This document shows positions 5,309-6,106 of a DNA stretch of 6,106 nucleotides, in pieces. The stretch is from contig CALGOL010000024.1 of the NCBI GenBank assembly GCA_937960755.1, positions 1 to 6,106 on the forward strand, in the 5' to 3' direction. The notes beneath the pieces were generated by a model that saw only the letters and a list, made by a program, of their open reading frames with translations, searched no databases and was not told where the DNA came from. The stretch's first letter is position 1. Every line of letters begins with the position of its first letter. Source of the DNA: an uncultured Azospirillum sp. Lineage in GTDB: Bacteria > Pseudomonadota > Alphaproteobacteria > Azospirillales > Azospirillaceae. The position numbers and the translations under genes were made by a program.

Positions 5309-5953
5309 ATGCGCCGCCGCCTTCTCGCCACTGTTTTTCTCGCCGCCGTCATGTCGGCGTCCGCCGTTCCGGGCGCCGTTTTCGCCGGCGACCCTCTTCA
5401 AGTCCGGCAGCAGACTGTCGCCGGGGCCTTGGCGGCTTTCCACGAACAGCAAAAGCAGGTTGGAAAGACGTGGGAGGAGCTCCGCGCGATGCTGGAAGCC
5501 TTCAACAAATCCTCACCGGAACAGAAACTCGCCGAAGCCGACAAGGCGATCGCCGCGGTTCGAACGTTGCGACGGACGATCCAGCCGGGCTCGGACCTGC
5601 GACTATTGCTGGAGAGCTTCATCGCTTCGTTGAACGCCCACGGCGAACGGTCATTGAAAAGCGGGCTGGAGGATCCCGCCTTCGCTTTGCCGCGGGCTGA
5701 GGGGTACCGGAAGCTGGCGCGGGAGACCGCCGACGAACTGGCCCGAATCGACACTGTCCACGCGGGCCTCATTCCCCTCGAGACCCAGTTGGGGCAATTG
5801 CGCGTCACGCTGGCGGAGGACATGCTGTTTATGGACGCTGAGGCGACCGTCGCCGCCATCCGGGCGTGGGTGGACAGGCTGGAGAAGGCTTATCGGGCGC
5901 TGGCGTCGGAAATCCGCGGCGTCGCGGTTCCCGCCCGCGCCAAGACCTCCTAA
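5309..5953 (+). CDS. Predicted exported, helical protein of unknown function
   Basis: I do not recognise a family. The 214-residue product starts with a classic Sec signal peptide: basic MRRRLL, a hydrophobic core to about residue 20, and a likely cleavage after AVFA (26/27). The mature part is almost entirely helical and charged, for example KTWEELRAMLEAFNKSSPEQKLAEADKAIAAVRTLRR and AAIRAWVDRLEKAYRALASEIRG. It has no cysteine pair, lipobox or transmembrane helix, so a periplasmic helical-bundle protein is the fair description. The start at 5309 is chosen because CGGAGG at 5297-5302 lies 6 bases upstream and the signal peptide begins there; an in-frame ATG at 5279 would put ten extra residues before the signal. 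It sits beyond the leader end of the array on the plus strand, preceded by dyad site C and followed by a likely terminator. Confidence 0.85.
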   Translation: MRRRLLATVFLAAVMSASAVPGAVFAGDPLQVRQQTVAGALAAFHEQQKQVGKTWEELRAMLEAFNKSSPEQKLAEADKAIAAVRTLRRTIQPGSDLRLLLESFIASLNAHGERSLKSGLEDPAFALPRAEGYRKLARETADELARIDTVHAGLIPLETQLGQLRVTLAEDMLFMDAEATVAAIRAWVDRLEKAYRALASEIRGVAVPARAKTS

Positions 5954-5967
5954 GCCCTCGCGGGCCG

Positions 5968-5990
5968 CCGGCGGGGCCGCCGCCGGTTTT
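5968..5990 (+). terminator. Rho-independent-like terminator after the 5309 gene
   Basis: CCGGCGG pairs with CCGCCGG around a 5-base loop and is followed directly by TTTT. The T-run is short, so termination may be partial. It lies 15 bases after the stop codon and 28 bases before the next start. Confidence 0.5.
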
Positions 5991-6018
5991 CGCCGGAACG
6001 ATCATAGAGGATGACGCC

Positions 6019-6106
6019 ATGACAATGCGCGCGTGTATCACCATTTTGGTTGTCGCCGGTTTGGCCGCCGGCCTGTGCGGTTGCGACGCCCAAAATGGTG
6101 ATACAC
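6019..6106 (+). CDS. Small lipoprotein, N-terminal part only (cut by window end)
   Basis: The visible 29 codons give a lipoprotein signal: a short basic start (MTMRAC), a hydrophobic stretch (ITILVVAGLAAGL) and a lipobox-like LCGC ahead of DAQ. The Cys in GCDA would be the lipidated +1 residue. The start is chosen for AGAGG at 6006-6010, 8 bases upstream; an ATG two codons later is also possible. The Asp at +2 would favour inner-membrane retention if the E. coli Lol rule applies. The rest is missing, so no family can be named. The last 17 bases repeat the gene's own beginning in inverted form, so the final residues (from about QNGDT) may come from an assembly fold-back and not from the real gene. 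Confidence 0.6.
   Translation, partial: MTMRACITILVVAGLAAGLCGCDAQNGDT
6033..6106. repeat. 17-bp perfect inverted repeat ending at the window edge
   Basis: GTGTATCACCATTTTGG at 6033-6049 is exactly complementary to CCAAAATGGTGATACAC at 6090-6106, with 40 bases between. The right arm stops at the last base of the window, so the true arm may be longer. Confidence 0.9.

Noticed and set aside
5150..5452. Minus-strand 100-codon frame over the leader edge and the start of the 5309 gene
   Set aside because: It overlaps the signal peptide region of a convincing plus-strand gene and has no recognisable domain or clear ribosome binding site.

Overview
The window is GC-rich DNA from a Gram-negative bacterium, most likely one of the Pseudomonadota. 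That placement rests on codon choice, a Sec signal peptide and a lipoprotein signal; no taxonomic marker is present. It holds the adaptation end of a CRISPR-Cas locus, a long CRISPR array, and four non-cas genes that mostly look membrane- or envelope-associated.

Layout. Positions 1-1086 encode the end of a Cas4 domain fused to a complete Cas1, followed 17 bases later by cas2 (1104-1400). Cas4-Cas1 fusions are typical of type I-G (formerly I-U) and also occur in type V-B; the effector genes lie outside the window, so the subtype is inferred. Next come a DUF4407-like membrane and coiled-coil protein (1560-2765) and an unrecognised acidic, two-lobed soluble protein (2843-3661). The CRISPR array fills 3704-5013: 18 repeats of 37 bp and 17 spacers of 36-39 bp. 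A predicted exported helical protein (5309-5953) and the start of a small lipoprotein (6019-6106) follow.

Array polarity. Three signs put the leader on the right, so that the array is read on the minus strand, towards the cas genes. The only degenerate repeat is the leftmost one. The right flank is AT-rich and carries an IHF-like site 10 bases from the first repeat. On the minus strand the repeat ends in ACTGAGAC, which resembles the usual ATTGAAAC handle. The array therefore converges on the plus-strand genes, and two extra genes sit between cas2 and the array.

Main points of interest. (1) A small dyad, GCAAWTTTGC, lies 67-70 bases before the start codons of three successive non-cas genes on both sides of the array, suggesting a shared promoter or operator. 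(2) Several spacers contain strong inverted repeats, including a 9-bp stem with a GAAA loop and an 8-bp stem. (3) Three spacers are related to one another, and about eight read as transmembrane-like peptides on one strand. (4) The window ends exactly at the end of a 17-bp perfect inverted repeat, which may be an assembly fold-back. The adaptation proteins would capture and insert spacers at the right-hand leader; whether the membrane and envelope genes take part in defence or are simply neighbours cannot be decided here.
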